Notes: a model not told the origin generated them from the letters alone. 39,461 bases of DNA from Photorhabdus khanii NC19 (GCF_000517265.1 NZ_AYSJ01000009.1:131414-170874); one strand, 5' to 3'. Shown: positions 1 through 9,818, numbered from the stretch's first letter. Numbers and translations: made by a program.

Positions 1-1371
1 TAGGTCCATAGTGCACCTATCATTTATCATTTGGTCAGTATTTTCAGACCAAGAGTAATTAATGTATCTTGATAGGTCTGATACACCCCAAGACCAGCCT
101 TCTATCATGTAAAATGGAGCTAAGATATATAAAAATGGATAATTTTTATAGATCAGCTTACTTCTTTCCGGTATAGGTGCAGATCCTGAAATTGCTATAG
201 ATATTTCTTTGTTATTTGAGTTATTCGTTATCTGCATACTAACGCTTTCTGTTATAAAATTGAAATAATCATTGTTGTTCTTTAAAACCTCACCGAATAA
301 TGAAGAGAAAAGAAAGCAAAAATATAACAGCAATGAAATTGACGAGTAATAAATTATTTTTATATATTTTTTATATAGATATGGTATAAAAATGAGTAAT
401 GCATATATTGCGAATGGAAACCCTATCATTGTTCTTGCTGTATACCATATCGTGTCAAGTATAATGTTAGGTATTAACATTATAATACAAACAAGTATAT
501 ATAAAAAAAATATAGATAAAAATTTAAATAACATCACTGAAAGTGATTTATTATTCTTTATTATATTTTCAAATAAAGAGATGATACACAGTAATAATAA
601 GGGAAATGCTGCATAAATATACTTACTTTGATAAAATAAAGAATTAAATATGTGGAAGTATCTTTCTATTCTTTCTTTTATATTAACAATAAAATTATTT
701 ATTGGCATTATTTTACTTCTGGATAATTCAATACCAAGTAAGTCAAGTGATTTTTTGTACAAAAAGTATGCTAGAATAAATGATATAACACAACTAAATA
801 ATAGATTAAATAAAATTTTAGTGTTATTAGTTGTGAGGTTTTTTATTTGAATGCATGTCAGCATTGAAAAATATATCATAACTGACGTTTGATATGATCC
901 AAATGACAGAAAAAGACATGCTATTGAAACAGGTATAAAATATTTTTTAGTGAAAAATACAAATGGTAGTAATGCAAATAATATAGATAATGACATTGGA
1001 ATATTGTCATACCTATATGCTAAGTTCTCTAGAAAAAAAGGAGATACTAGTAATATTAGAGGTGATAATTTTATTTTAAGATTTTTTTCTAAATCAAGGG
1101 TGTTTGTTATTATTACCCCTGATGCAAGAATGATTAAAGATGACATGATTAATGAGAATGGATATGATGATACTATTATATCACCAAAAGATAATGCCAT
1201 CATAAGATATGACGCTATAAATCTACCATCATGATCCCATCCATAACCATAAATAATCCGTTTCATGTCGTCGGTATAATAGACATTGGCCAGAATTATC
1301 GGTATCGTATAAATAATAGAAAGCACAATTAATGCTATTGCATTTTCTTTTGTTATATTTAAATTCTTCAT
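1..1371 (-). CDS. Type-specific O-antigen glucosyltransferase (GtrII/GtrC-like), 3' end beyond window
   Basis: Open frame of 457 codons from ATG at 1371 to the window edge with no stop, so the C-terminus is missing. It is a polytopic membrane protein with about ten hydrophobic segments. The N-terminal region has the pattern DDMKR...[10 protein letters not shown] (residues about 34-50), typical of the Glucos_trans_II family, whose members move glucose from undecaprenyl-P-glucose onto O-antigen in the periplasm. Its ATG overlaps the gtrB stop (ATGA), so the two are probably translationally coupled. The order gtrA-gtrB-this gene matches three-gene serotype-conversion cassettes, in which the third gene sets the specificity. 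The family call is fairly secure from context and topology; the sugar linkage cannot be predicted. Confidence 0.8.
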   Translation of the reverse strand, partial: MKNLNITKENAIALIVLSIIYTIPIILANVYYTDDMKRIIYGYGWDHDGRFIASYLMMALSFGDIIVSSYPFSLIMSSLIILASGVIITNTLDLEKNLKIKLSPLILLVSPFFLENLAYRYDNIPMSLSILFALLPFVFFTKKYFIPVSIACLFLSFGSYQTSVMIYFSMLTCIQIKNLTTNNTKILFNLLFSCVISFILAYFLYKKSLDLLGIELSRSKIMPINNFIVNIKERIERYFHIFNSLFYQSKYIYAAFPLLLLCIISLFENIIKNNKSLSVMLFKFLSIFFLYILVCIIMLIPNIILDTIWYTARTMIGFPFAIYALLIFIPYLYKKYIKIIYYSSISLLLYFCFLFSSLFGEVLKNNNDYFNFITESVSMQITNNSNNKEISIAISGSAPIPERSKLIYKNYPFLYILAPFYMIEGWSWGVSDLSRYINYSWSENTDQMINDRCTMDL

Positions 1372-2291
1372 TTTTTTCTCTGTTCTTTTAACAAATATTT
1401 TGGTCTCTGTTTGGATTCAGTGTATATTCTACCTATGTACTCTCCCAATACACCAATACCAATTAATTGGATACCACCAAGAAATAGAATCGAAACCAAT
1501 AAAGAAGGATATCCTGGTACTGGATTTCCCCAAATTAATTTATCTATAATCATCCATATGCCATAGATGAAAGAAAATGTTGCAACTCCTAAACCGATAT
1601 AAGTCCATACCCTAAGAGGGAAAGTTGAGAAACTTGTTATACCCTCTAGGGCAAGATTCCATAATTTCCAGCCATTGAACTTAGATTCACCTGCTGCACG
1701 TTCTGCACGTGTATATTCAACAATCTCAATTTTACCACCGATCCATGACAGAACGCCTTTCATGAATAGATTGCGTTCTGGCAATAGCTTGATGTTTTCC
1801 ACTGTGTCACGTGACATGAGCCTAAAATCACCAACATTCTCTTCTATTTTTGGAGTGCTGATTTTGTTGTGTAGCTTGTAAAACCACTCTGCTGTTTTGC
1901 GTTTTAGCCACCCGTCTGTAGAGCGGTCAGTTCGTTTGGCGAGAACTACGTCAGCACCTTGCTGCCATTTTTCTATTAGTTGAGGGATAACCTCTATTGG
2001 GTCTTGTAAGTCAACGTCAATCGGAATCACTGAGTCACCAGTAGCATGATCTAAACCTGCAAATAATGCCGGTTCTTTACCGAAGTTTCTTGTGAAGCTT
2101 AAAGGAATAACGAGCTTATCAGAAACAGCTAGAGCATTGATGATGTTCTCTGTTGAGTCTTTACTACCATCATTGATAAATAAAATTTCTATATCATGTT
2201 TTTTCAGTTCTTCATTTTCCCTGACGGTCTTATAGAAAATTGGTATTGCTGCTTCTTCATTGAAGACAGGCACAATCAATGAAATTTTCAT
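1368..2291 (-). CDS. gtrB: GtrB-type undecaprenyl-phosphate glucosyltransferase
   Basis: 307 aa. An N-terminal GT-A/GT2 domain starts [10 protein letters not shown] (residues 4-13), with the nucleotide-binding acidic residues in FINDGS (about 38-43) and IDVDLQDP (about 91-98). Two C-terminal membrane helices follow (about 230-250 and 262-285), and the protein ends with a basic tail. This is the usual length and layout of GtrB/dolichol-phosphate-mannose-synthase-like enzymes that make undecaprenyl-P-glucose on the cytoplasmic face. The start overlaps the last base of gtrA and the stop overlaps the next gene, so the three form a tight operon. Confidence 0.9.
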   Translation of the reverse strand: MKISLIVPVFNEEAAIPIFYKTVRENEELKKHDIEILFINDGSKDSTENIINALAVSDKLVIPLSFTRNFGKEPALFAGLDHATGDSVIPIDVDLQDPIEVIPQLIEKWQQGADVVLAKRTDRSTDGWLKRKTAEWFYKLHNKISTPKIEENVGDFRLMSRDTVENIKLLPERNLFMKGVLSWIGGKIEIVEYTRAERAAGESKFNGWKLWNLALEGITSFSTFPLRVWTYIGLGVATFSFIYGIWMIIDKLIWGNPVPGYPSLLVSILFLGGIQLIGIGVLGEYIGRIYTESKQRPKYLLKEQRKK

Positions 2292-2653
2292 TATTCTTTA
2301 CCTTTGAATACAAAATATTTTGAGTAAATGAACCCTAAAACCAAGCTAATTGCTGAGAATATTATTAGCGTAGCTATTGTAGGTAAATCCATCTTGTCAG
2401 ATAGATATCCAGTTAAGAAACTAAGCAACCCCATAAATGAGATGAATGACATATATCTCTCGCCTGTAGCTTTTACTTTAAATGTAATCCTTGCATTAGT
2501 GAAAAAAGAGAATGTTACAGCGATACTAAATCCAGCTAAATTGCTGACAGCCTGGGTTGCATCAAGTAGATGATGTACAACACCAAAAACAGTCCAGTGA
2601 ATGAGTGTATTAATAGCGCCAATAGAAACGTATTTTGTGAACAATTTTATCAT
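2291..2653 (-). CDS. gtrA: GtrA-family bactoprenol-linked glucose flippase
   Basis: 120 aa with four predicted membrane helices (about 5-25, 37-55, 68-85, 92-112), the standard GtrA size and topology. It opens with [16 protein letters not shown] and carries NARITFKVK between helices 2 and 3, both typical of the family. GtrA proteins are thought to flip undecaprenyl-P-glucose for use by the third cassette gene. It is the first gene of the cassette. Unlike the usual phage-borne gtr operons, no integrase, att site or phage gene is visible nearby; the cassette sits at the distal end of the O-antigen cluster. Confidence 0.88.
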   Translation of the reverse strand: MIKLFTKYVSIGAINTLIHWTVFGVVHHLLDATQAVSNLAGFSIAVTFSFFTNARITFKVKATGERYMSFISFMGLLSFLTGYLSDKMDLPTIATLIIFSAISLVLGFIYSKYFVFKGKE

Positions 2654-2779
2654 TTGTATGAAGTAACAATTAAATTTTCGTGAGTTTATTCATTTTATTG
2701 AATCTTGATCAACTGTTAGGTTGTACAATAATTACCCATGAAATTCCCTATCCCATACAGAAATCGGTGAATAGCAAGC

Positions 2780-3054
2780 AGAATTGTTATGATAAACAAA
2801 TGAAACACTCTCATTGCTATAAGACTCTGCTGATTTAAATGGCTTCAATCTGATGGAAAAAATCCAATACTTCTGCTGTATGTTCAAAAGGATAAGGAAT
2901 AATTTTATTATGGAGTAATGACCAGTAACGATGAAATTCAGTAAAGACATTGAATGAATTATTAAAAGCTAGCTCTGATCGATGTAAATATTTTAACTGT
3001 TTACTAATCAATAGAATATTAGCCGAGTTTCTTGCGTTAATTGGTGATAAGGTT
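2780..3054 (-). pseudogene. Unrecognised gene remnant, about 75 codons
   Basis: On the minus strand, in a frame without a usable start codon, a stretch reads ...SPINARNSANILLISKQL and later FHRYWSLLHNKI ... EHTAEVLDFFHQIEAI before a stop. It looks protein-like rather than random and may be the C-terminus of a decayed enzyme, but I do not recognise the family. It is bounded by stops and by IS debris to its right. A 72-codon ATG frame covering part of the same bases is a different, less protein-like frame. Confidence 0.3.
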
Positions 3055-3154
3055 TAAGAGCCTTTTAAGAGTTTTGTTGCCTTTAAGCCAGTGTTGTGAT
3101 CAAACTAAACTACCACCTACTAAAATAGCAACTGTCTTTAACGATATTTTTATG

Positions 3155-3310
3155 AGGCAATGTGATGATACGATTCATCCCATTCCTTATTCTTTTTAAC
3201 CATGGCATTCAGGATAGTGAGAAGCTTACGCAATACAGGCAACCAGAGCCACTTTTTTCGGCTTCCCAGCAGCCAGAAGACGGGTTGTAGAAGGCTTCAG
3301 TATTGCAGCT
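3155..3310 (-). mobile_element. IS110-family transposase C-terminal fragment, frameshifted
   Basis: The minus strand encodes TTRLLAAGKPKKVALVACI, then after a one-base shift near 3229-3231, RKLLTILNAMVKKNKEWDE. This is the conserved C-terminal signature of IS110/IS116/IS902 transposases. Only about 50 codons remain and the frame is broken, so the element is dead. It shows that the stretch between gtrA and galE was a landing site for mobile DNA. Confidence 0.72.
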
Positions 3311-3345
3311 AAAGCTGACCGGCTTTAGCCGGTGGTTTTAACCTT
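3311..3345. repeat. Short hairpin, possibly an IS200/IS605-type element end
   Basis: ACCGGCT-TT-AGCCGGT at 3318-3333 is a perfect 7-bp stem with a 2-nt loop, directly next to the IS110 fragment. Subterminal hairpins with this look occur at ends of IS200/IS605-family elements, but no tnpA or tnpB remnant was found here. It has no downstream U tract on either strand, so a terminator is unlikely. Confidence 0.3.
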
Positions 3346-3543
3346 TCATTTGGAGGAATAAAATATTTACACCTTAATTCCTAAGGATGAAGTTAATTCG
3401 TTATTGATTTTTTCATGATACCTATTAATGAAATATTTTGTTTTTTGCTTGGCACTCGCAAAACTATCTCTTGATTATTTACTTTAACCAAATGATTAAA
3501 TTAATATTAGTCATACCCTTTGCTTACGAAAATTTCAAATTTA
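3346..3543. other. Non-coding AT-rich stretch between IS debris and licD pseudogene
   Basis: No open frame, promoter or repeat that I can support was seen here. It continues the degraded spacer that runs from 2654 to the 3' end of galE. That spacer otherwise contains the unrecognised remnant, the IS110 fragment and the broken licD. Confidence 0.4.
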
Positions 3544-4045
3544 TCATTTATTTTTAATACTACCTTTGATTTTCGGTTCTCCAAAGTCACCAAAGTGATG
3601 ACAAATCATATGCTCTCCTTTTTTAGAATAGAAGAAGATATCTACTTGTACACCTTTTAAGGAATAAGTATATTCGAGAGCTGTTTTGCCTTTATCTTTC
3701 TCAAACTTTTTGAGTTTCTTAAAACCTTTGGAGATTAATGCTCTTTAAATTTCATAAGAAAAATCAGATGGATACATGCCAAAATCCAGATCGTTATCAT
3801 GTACGATAAAGTCTTTTTCTCTTATTTGTACTAAGCAAAGTTCTCCAGTTTAGCCAGAATGTTTTGTTAATACTTTCCATCGCTTCCTGGAATGCATACA
3901 AAGCAGCCAGATTATATTTGTGATATCTCTTATTTCTCTTAACCTCCTTTTTTGAAGAAAAAATTGAAGGAAGTAGGATAAATCTGACATATCTGATGAG
4001 AGGATTCTTATCTATATTTGCCTTTAGTTTTTTAAATATCATCAT
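3544..4045 (-). pseudogene. licD-family phosphotransferase pseudogene (frameshift plus stop)
   Basis: The reading frame starts two bases after the galE stop (ATGATG at 4045/4042) and runs IFKKLKANIDKNPLIRY ... FWLNWRTLL. It then needs a one-base shift near 3831-3840 to continue as REKDFIVHDNDLDFGMYP, the D-x-D-x-D-F-G nucleotidyltransferase/LicD signature. An in-frame TAA at 3745-3747 (probably CAA originally) interrupts SYEI-RALISKGF, and the rest reads LEYTYSLKGVQVDIFFYS to a stop at 3544. LicD proteins transfer phosphocholine (or a related group) from CDP-choline to a sugar. With two lesions it is almost certainly inactive. Position and spacing show it was the last gene of the galE operon. 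Confidence 0.82.
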
Positions 4046-4047
4046 TA

Positions 4048-5064
4048 TTAATTGCCATATCCATAGGGATTGTTTTTTTGCCAATTCCAACTATCACTCA
4101 TCATATCGTCGATATTGCGCGTCGCCTGCCAACCGAGGATATCGCGGGCTCTGGATGGATCAGACCAACACTCGGCAATATCCCCAGGGCGTCTATCTGT
4201 TATTTTATGTAGAATATTTTTGCTTGATGCCTTTTCAAAGGCATCAAGTAGTTCAAGTACAGAATAACCAGCACCTGTTCCTAAATTGAAGACTTCATAG
4301 GATTGCTGTTTATCCAGATAGTCAATGGCGGCAATGTGTCCTTCAGCCAAATCCATCACATGAATATAGTCACGAACACCGGTACCATCTTTAGTTGGAT
4401 AATCGTTACCATAGACTGATAAACATTTCAAACGACCAATAGCAACCTGAGCTATATAAGGTAACAGATTATTGGGAATACCGTTAGGGTCTTCGCCAAT
4501 CATACCTGATGGGTGTGCACCAACAGGGTTGAAATATCTTAGACTGGTGATTTTGAAGCTTGGCTCGGCTGCGGCAAAATCTTTTAGAATTTGCTCAACC
4601 ATCAGTTTAGAAGTGCCATAAGGGTTAGTTGTACCACCAGTTTTAGAATTTTCCGTGAGTGGTACAAATTCAGGATCACCGTAGACTGTCGCCGATGAAC
4701 TGAAAATAAGTTGATGTACACCATTGGCACGCATAGTCCGCAATAGAACTAGGGTGCCAGTAACATTGTTCTGATAATATTCAAGAGGCTTTCTGGTGGA
4801 TTCACCAACTGCTTTTAAACCTGCGAAATGAATCACAGATTCAATTTTATTTTCCTGGAAGATTTTATTTAGTAAATTTAAGTCAAGCACATCACCTTGA
4901 TAAAACTTCACTGATTTGCCAGTAAGTTTTTCAACTCTATGAAGAGATTCTAGTGATGAATTACAGAGATTATCAGTAACAATGACATCAGCTCCTCTTT
5001 CCAGAAGTGCTAATACTGTGTGTGAACCGATATAGCCGGCTCCGCCGGTGATTAAGGTTGGCAT
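4048..5064 (-). CDS. galE: UDP-glucose 4-epimerase GalE
   Basis: 338 aa, the full length for GalE. An N-terminal Rossmann motif GGAGYIGSH lies at residues 7-15. The catalytic Ser is in FSSSATVYG (about 121-129) and the Tyr/Lys pair in YGTSK (149-153), and the C-terminal substrate domain contains [14 protein letters not shown]. It interconverts UDP-Glc and UDP-Gal, and in some relatives UDP-GlcNAc and UDP-GalNAc, supplying Gal or GalNAc for the left-hand glycan. It lies 21 bp downstream of another SDR gene and directly upstream of the broken licD. A deleted second copy of the same galE-licD pair is found at 19880-20138. Confidence 0.95.
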   Translation of the reverse strand: MPTLITGGAGYIGSHTVLALLERGADVIVTDNLCNSSLESLHRVEKLTGKSVKFYQGDVLDLNLLNKIFQENKIESVIHFAGLKAVGESTRKPLEYYQNNVTGTLVLLRTMRANGVHQLIFSSSATVYGDPEFVPLTENSKTGGTTNPYGTSKLMVEQILKDFAAAEPSFKITSLRYFNPVGAHPSGMIGEDPNGIPNNLLPYIAQVAIGRLKCLSVYGNDYPTKDGTGVRDYIHVMDLAEGHIAAIDYLDKQQSYEVFNLGTGAGYSVLELLDAFEKASSKNILHKITDRRPGDIAECWSDPSRARDILGWQATRNIDDMMSDSWNWQKNNPYGYGN

Positions 5065-5085
5065 CTATTATCCCGAATAATAAAT

Positions 5086-6039
5086 TTATAGGTGTTTAAA
5101 CTCAGACTGAACAGTGTTAGTAATACCTTGTTCTAAAGAAACAGGGGCCTTGAAGCCAGTTTCTTCAATGCAGTTTGATTTGAATTGTGTACGAGCACAG
5201 AATTTTTTGACACGAATGCTGCTAATAGGAAATTCTTTACCTGTGATTTTAGATAATATATCGAAACAATAACCACCTAAAATACCAATAGTATAAGGTA
5301 TCTTAATATTAGATTTTCTCTTATCTAGAGCATTACATATGATATTTGTTAGCTCATTCATTGTGAAGTCAGGTTTATCTACATAGTTAAACACATGGTG
5401 ACCTGAAGAAAAGAAGGTAGCGTATTGTAGAAATGCAGCAACATTGTCTACATATGCCATAGATTTTTTATTATTTCCTGCTCCGATCATGAGGAAATGG
5501 CCGGATGCTATCTGTCGGAATAGATTGTAAACATTACCTCTATTTTTTTCTCCAAAGACAACCGTTGGGCGAATTGTAACTAAAGTTCTATCTTTCCCTT
5601 TAATCTGCCATGCGTTATATATATACTCGGCTTCGAGTTTTGATTTACCATAATCATTAAATGGATGGAATTCTCCGTCTTCAGCTGTTTCTTTTTCTAC
5701 AAAGCCATATACTGCGACAGATGATGTAAAGATGATGTGTTTAATATTTAATTGTTCTGCGACTGAACAAACGTTTTTAGCCCCATCAACATTGACGTCA
5801 TAATAAAGACTAATCGGATGAACATTGTCTTTGTGTTCTGCTGCTAAGTTTATGATTACAGATGCATCTTTAAGAGATTTTAATAAGGATTCTGGCTTTG
5901 TAACATCACCATATTCCCAGTTATCAGGGAAAGCTTTACTTCTTCTTTTATCAATAATTTTAAATTTGATATTTTCTTTTTTTAATTGAGCTGAAAGACG
6001 GGTGCCAATAAAACCGGAGCCTCCGATTATTTTGATCAT
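5086..6039 (-). CDS. Nucleotide-sugar epimerase/dehydratase (extended SDR)
   Basis: 317 aa with an N-terminal Rossmann motif GGSGFIGTRL (about 6-15), SSVAVYG (about 106-112) and the catalytic YGKSK (about 131-135). RPTVVFGEKNRGNVYNL and a MAYVDNV segment follow, the layout of extended SDRs acting on NDP-sugars. The last two features recall reductases/epimerases of the WbpK/WbpV/Gne type that act on UDP-4-keto or HexNAc sugars. The exact reaction cannot be fixed from sequence. It precedes galE, so it probably feeds the left-hand glycan. The 199 bp upstream has no gene. Confidence 0.75.
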   Translation of the reverse strand: MIKIIGGSGFIGTRLSAQLKKENIKFKIIDKRRSKAFPDNWEYGDVTKPESLLKSLKDASVIINLAAEHKDNVHPISLYYDVNVDGAKNVCSVAEQLNIKHIIFTSSVAVYGFVEKETAEDGEFHPFNDYGKSKLEAEYIYNAWQIKGKDRTLVTIRPTVVFGEKNRGNVYNLFRQIASGHFLMIGAGNNKKSMAYVDNVAAFLQYATFFSSGHHVFNYVDKPDFTMNELTNIICNALDKRKSNIKIPYTIGILGGYCFDILSKITGKEFPISSIRVKKFCARTQFKSNCIEETGFKAPVSLEQGITNTVQSEFKHL

Positions 6040-6070
6040 TTTACATCCTTTTTATTTTTTGACAATTTTA

Positions 6071-6141
6071 TAGAGTTACAATAATAACGTTAAGTATATT
6101 GGTATAATGAGTTTGACCACTTGATAAAAGGTGTAACTCTA
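6071..6141. repeat. 10-bp inverted repeat in spacer between wzx and SDR gene
   Basis: TAGAGTTACA at 6071-6080 is exactly complementary to TGTAACTCTA at 6132-6141, with a 51-nt loop, in the 5' region of the SDR gene. It could be an operator pair, a structured leader or an old element end. Neither arm is followed by a T run, so it does not look like a terminator. Confidence 0.35.
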
Positions 6142-6238
6142 CTGATTTTAATATCAAAATGATTGAAATAAACGACAATAATATAAACGTTATATCCCAG
6201 AATTACTCTTTCGAAAGCTGTTTAGAGTGAGAATAAAA

Positions 6239-7690
6239 TTAATCTCGTCTAAATATTTTTTTAATTAAACCTTGTGACACTTGCTCTTTAGTTAATAATA
6301 GAATTAAGGTATAGCTTACAAAAGCATAGATTATACTTATTGCAGTAAATGTATATGTATCTACAAAGTATTTATGTAGTAAATAAATACCAGACATAGG
6401 TAAAGAAGCAATAATGTAAATAAAAAAATTTCTATTTAAAAAGTTAATTTTTATCCCTTCTATGTAATATATGTAAGCATAAAGAAATAAACACAAAATA
6501 GATAATAATGATATTGTAATTAGTATACTGCTTTGAGCTGTCTGGTGATCTTTCATACAAAATTTTATGAGGATATTTATCAAACTGAATGTGATCAATA
6601 ATCTTATAAAGATTTTTTCTTTATTCAAAGCAAACAAAATTTGGCTACCCAATACTTTTAATAAAGCGAATATCATGATATAGAAAATGAAAGCTTTCAT
6701 TACAGGAGCGGCATTAGTATATTCAGTTGCACCAAATATGTAGAGAACCTCTTTAGATAAAATGAAAACACCGAATAATGATGGTATTATTATCATCATT
6801 AATGCGGTAAAAATTCGTTGTATTAACAGAAGAAACTCCTCTCGATTCGAATTTGCAAGTATAGATAATCGAGGTAAAGTTACTTGGGTCAAGGTTGAAG
6901 AAAAAACAGCAATAATTAGTATTATTTTTTCAACAAGAGTATAGAAAGCAACTTCTTCAATTGATGAGTATGCACCTAACATTACTTTATCGAAGCTGAA
7001 AAAGAAAAAGCCGATATCAATGATAAATAATGTTGATAATACTTTTTTGAAGTGTTTTTTTAGCAAGTCAAACCTGATGAGCTTCACTGAAAAATAAACG
7101 TTTCTCTTATAAAAAATAATATAGAAGAATGAAATAAGAGCATTACTTGCATCGAAGAGTACATTTAACCAGACGTAGATTATGTAGTCCTCTTTGGCAT
7201 TCACTAATAGATACATTAAAATTAAGGAAATTGCCCTGCAAGACATTGTCTTTAACGATATAAACTTATATTCTTCATAGGCTTCATTGACCCACTCAAT
7301 ATCAAAGGCTAGAAGTAATAATTTAGCTGTAAGTATAAGAGAAACTATGTAAGTCTTTTGGTCTGTTATGAAGTGAAAAATAATAAAATAGTATATAATC
7401 AAAGAGAATAAAATAGTAAATATATTTATTAAATATATATTTGAAAATAACTCTGATGCTTTGTGTTTTTCAGACCTTATTTTCCCAAGCTCTCTTATGG
7501 CGTAATAATAGATACCTAATATTGCTATAGTATTTATATATGAATAAATACTTTCGGCATAATTAACAACACCAATATTATCAGGTGATAATGTGCGATA
7601 TATATAAGGTATAATTAGAGCTGGTAGGGTAAATCTGAATAGATTTAAAGCCAGTTTATATATACCATTAACAGTGATTGATTTCGACAT
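6239..7690 (-). CDS. wzx: Wzx-type O-unit flippase (left-hand glycan)
   Basis: 483 aa, strongly hydrophobic, with about 12-14 membrane helices over the whole length, the normal size and topology of PST/MOP flippases. The N-terminus (VNGIYKLALNLFRFTLPALI, PYIYRTLSPDNIGVVNYA) is typical of Wzx/RfbX proteins. It would move the undecaprenyl-PP-linked repeat unit of the left-hand polymer across the inner membrane. It begins 15 bp after the preceding transferase gene. A second, unrelated-looking wzx sits at 30765-31994, so the locus has two flippases. Extremely AT-rich. Confidence 0.88.
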   Translation of the reverse strand: MSKSITVNGIYKLALNLFRFTLPALIIPYIYRTLSPDNIGVVNYAESIYSYINTIAILGIYYYAIRELGKIRSEKHKASELFSNIYLINIFTILFSLIIYYFIIFHFITDQKTYIVSLILTAKLLLLAFDIEWVNEAYEEYKFISLKTMSCRAISLILMYLLVNAKEDYIIYVWLNVLFDASNALISFFYIIFYKRNVYFSVKLIRFDLLKKHFKKVLSTLFIIDIGFFFFSFDKVMLGAYSSIEEVAFYTLVEKIILIIAVFSSTLTQVTLPRLSILANSNREEFLLLIQRIFTALMMIIIPSLFGVFILSKEVLYIFGATEYTNAAPVMKAFIFYIMIFALLKVLGSQILFALNKEKIFIRLLITFSLINILIKFCMKDHQTAQSSILITISLLSILCLFLYAYIYYIEGIKINFLNRNFFIYIIASLPMSGIYLLHKYFVDTYTFTAISIIYAFVSYTLILLLTKEQVSQGLIKKIFRRD

Positions 7691-7705
7691 ATTAATTGTA
7701 ATTCG

Positions 7706-8878
7706 TTATTTTTTAATCATTTTTTTGAAAATACGAAGAGCATTTCTTACTAATGAAATAATATCTTTATTAATGATTTTTAAATCAGTAATTTCTATTT
7801 CGTTAGCAAAGTTGTATGTATGCATTGCAATTGTATTTTTAGGTAAGTCAAATTTAGATATGAATTCTTCACGATATCCATTTTCAGATAATTGATTAAT
7901 TTTCATCATGTTAACTTTATAGCCATATCGACGAGAACAGTCTTGTGATACTCGATATAAGTTGCCTGTTTTATTCATATAAATAGAACCAGCGTTACGA
8001 GCTAAAGCAACGTCATGAACAGCGGGGATATTCGAAAGACGCCGAAACGACTTGGTTAATGGGTCTTCACTTGTAAATATGGTTAATTCATCTCCGTAAG
8101 ATGCACCGCAAATTTTTTCACTAGTAAGCAAGTACCACATACCTTTATTTTCAATCAGAACTGTATCAACAGCTTCGATATTATTAATAAGTGTTTTTAC
8201 TTTATTCCACTTATATGGAAATTCAGCACATTTATAAAGATCTATTGTATGATTTTCTGATGATTCAGGAATCATATATAATTCGCAGTTAATCTCAAAT
8301 AAGTAAGGGAAAGAAAGATGATAGTTTTCATCAATAGCTTTTTTAATATTTATGATTTTATTTTTTTCTGTATCTAACTCGCCAACAGCAATGTGTCCTC
8401 TGTTAACATCGTAATTTAAACTCTCATAAAACACATAGTATTTATTATCATGATAATAAATAAAAGGATCTGCCATTAATTCGTTTTTTTTAAACTCAAT
8501 GAGTTCCCAGTGTTTATTACCAGTTTTGCGATATGCCATAATCCATTGGTTTGGCATAAAAAATTTAACAAAGATATTTTTTACTACTAAACAAAAATAG
8601 TATAAGAAAGATTCTATAAATAGTATGCGTTTAGGATTAGAAATCTTAACTTCTTGATTAAATCTCTTCTCGAATAAAGCAATTTTTTCATTAATGAGCT
8701 TCTTATTTTTTGCAAATGAAACTCTATTGGGTAATAAAGATGACTTTATAATATCTCCATCAGAGAATGAAAATTCTAACATTAATTTATTATAAAACAA
8801 ACATGAATTTACTACTTCAGAATCAATAGATTTTCCACTGCCGACTTTTACAGAAATCAAGGTTTTCTCCAACTGCAT
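7706..8878 (-). CDS. Protein like GINT1-type (glucosamine inositolphosphorylceramide) transferases, five-bladed propeller
   Basis: 390 aa without signal peptide or clear helices. The middle and C-terminal parts show repeated blade-like motifs: ADPFIYYHDNKYYVFYE (about 135-151), SFPYLFEINCELYMIPES (about 190-207) and AVHDVALARNAGSIYM (about 285-300). This resembles the GH43-like five-bladed fold annotated as the N-terminal region of glucosamine inositolphosphorylceramide transferases, which recurs in bacterial polysaccharide clusters, sometimes beside formyltransferase domains. The first 120 residues match nothing I recognise. A role as an unusual glycosyl- or modifying transferase of the left-hand glycan is inferred from the neighbourhood. 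No domain search was possible. Confidence 0.55.
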   Translation of the reverse strand: MQLEKTLISVKVGSGKSIDSEVVNSCLFYNKLMLEFSFSDGDIIKSSLLPNRVSFAKNKKLINEKIALFEKRFNQEVKISNPKRILFIESFLYYFCLVVKNIFVKFFMPNQWIMAYRKTGNKHWELIEFKKNELMADPFIYYHDNKYYVFYESLNYDVNRGHIAVGELDTEKNKIINIKKAIDENYHLSFPYLFEINCELYMIPESSENHTIDLYKCAEFPYKWNKVKTLINNIEAVDTVLIENKGMWYLLTSEKICGASYGDELTIFTSEDPLTKSFRRLSNIPAVHDVALARNAGSIYMNKTGNLYRVSQDCSRRYGYKVNMMKINQLSENGYREEFISKFDLPKNTIAMHTYNFANEIEITDLKIINKDIISLVRNALRIFKKMIKK

Positions 8879-9039
8879 ATAATTTAAATCATGATTTATA
8901 TTATATTAAAAACTATGCTGTTTAGTTTAATGTGAATATTTTTCTTAAAAAATCAAGATTACGCTGACGAGATATAAATAAAGTATTCAATAATAACTAC
9001 TTGTTTTATTGAAGGTATTTCTATTTATGCTAGATTTAA

Positions 9040-9810
9040 TTATCTTATCTTATTTTTGATTTTATATAAGAGCATGAATAATTTGCCTTTCAAACTTAAA
9101 GGTGAATTCCCTTCGTATTCTGTTACCAAAACGCCTCCAAATTTGGATTTGAATGAATCGATATTTTTTTTGTCTTTGTCTTTTTCAGATAAAGAAATTC
9201 CACCTAAGTCAAATATTTTATAGCCGTTTTCTTTAAAATGAGATATGGCTTTAAAACACAAAGCTCTATTTGTTCTTCCTATAAGGTTTCTTTCTTGATT
9301 ATTATCACTTCGGATTGAAATTGAACACTTTAATCTTGCACGGATGTTATCATGGTAATAAATATTGAAAACTAGAATGTTGCTATCTTTTAAACCTTGA
9401 AAAAATGTAAGATTATCGATATTTCTAATAAGGGTATTTTCAAGCTCAGATATATTAGTATTAAGATTTTTCATACGATCAAAATCTTTAAACATAGTAA
9501 TAAATAATTCAATGTTTTCCTTGGAAACTTTACTGTTGATAACGTATTCTATGTCATCATTTTTCATATTTCTATTTATTTCATTACGAGTGTTTTTAGC
9601 AAAATTTGAATAAATTTCATCAATACTTCTTTCTAAATCTATTTGTAAGGTATGAAATTCTTGTAAGTTTGGTATTTTTTCATTAACTTGATAACACTTT
9701 AAAATATCATATTTTCTGTTTTTATGATCGATATAAATTTTATTTATATCTGAAGTGTAATAAACTTCTAGAATCTTCAGACCATTTCGAGTATAGCTAC
9801 AATTGAACAT
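9040..9810 (-). CDS. FemAB/GNAT-like acyl- or aminoacyltransferase
   Basis: 256 aa, soluble. The N-terminal half has IDLERSIDEIYSNFAKNTRNEINR (about 57-80) and the C-terminal half GRTNRALCFKAISHFKENGYKIFDLGGIS (about 182-210) followed by FKSKFGGVLV. That pattern (a basic helix after an N-R-x-x-x-R-type segment, then Y-x-x-x-DLGG, then FK-x-x-FGG) is seen in FemAB/peptidoglycan-bridge-like GNAT proteins. It probably adds an acyl or amino-acid group to an amino sugar; substrate and donor cannot be told. An octanucleotide tandem repeat lies just 5' of the start codon. The gene is separated from its upstream neighbour by an IS1 fragment. Confidence 0.6.
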   Translation of the reverse strand: MFNCSYTRNGLKILEVYYTSDINKIYIDHKNRKYDILKCYQVNEKIPNLQEFHTLQIDLERSIDEIYSNFAKNTRNEINRNMKNDDIEYVINSKVSKENIELFITMFKDFDRMKNLNTNISELENTLIRNIDNLTFFQGLKDSNILVFNIYYHDNIRARLKCSISIRSDNNQERNLIGRTNRALCFKAISHFKENGYKIFDLGGISLSEKDKDKKNIDSFKSKFGGVLVTEYEGNSPLSLKGKLFMLLYKIKNKIR

Positions 9811-9818
9811 GTTTCAGC

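Noticed and set aside
392-1234. Three plus-strand frames of 66-94 codons
   Set aside because: All are antisense shadows of the membrane glucosyltransferase on the minus strand.
2732-2950. 72-codon ATG frame on the minus strand
   Set aside because: Not protein-like; a neighbouring frame over the same bases looks more like a gene remnant.
3311-3345. Hairpin as a transcription terminator
   Set aside because: The stem is good but no T run follows on either strand and no gene ends next to it.
3797-4090. 97-codon minus-strand frame as an intact gene
   Set aside because: Its first ~15 codons overlap galE and its end is out of frame after the licD frameshift; it is the 5' part of the licD pseudogene.
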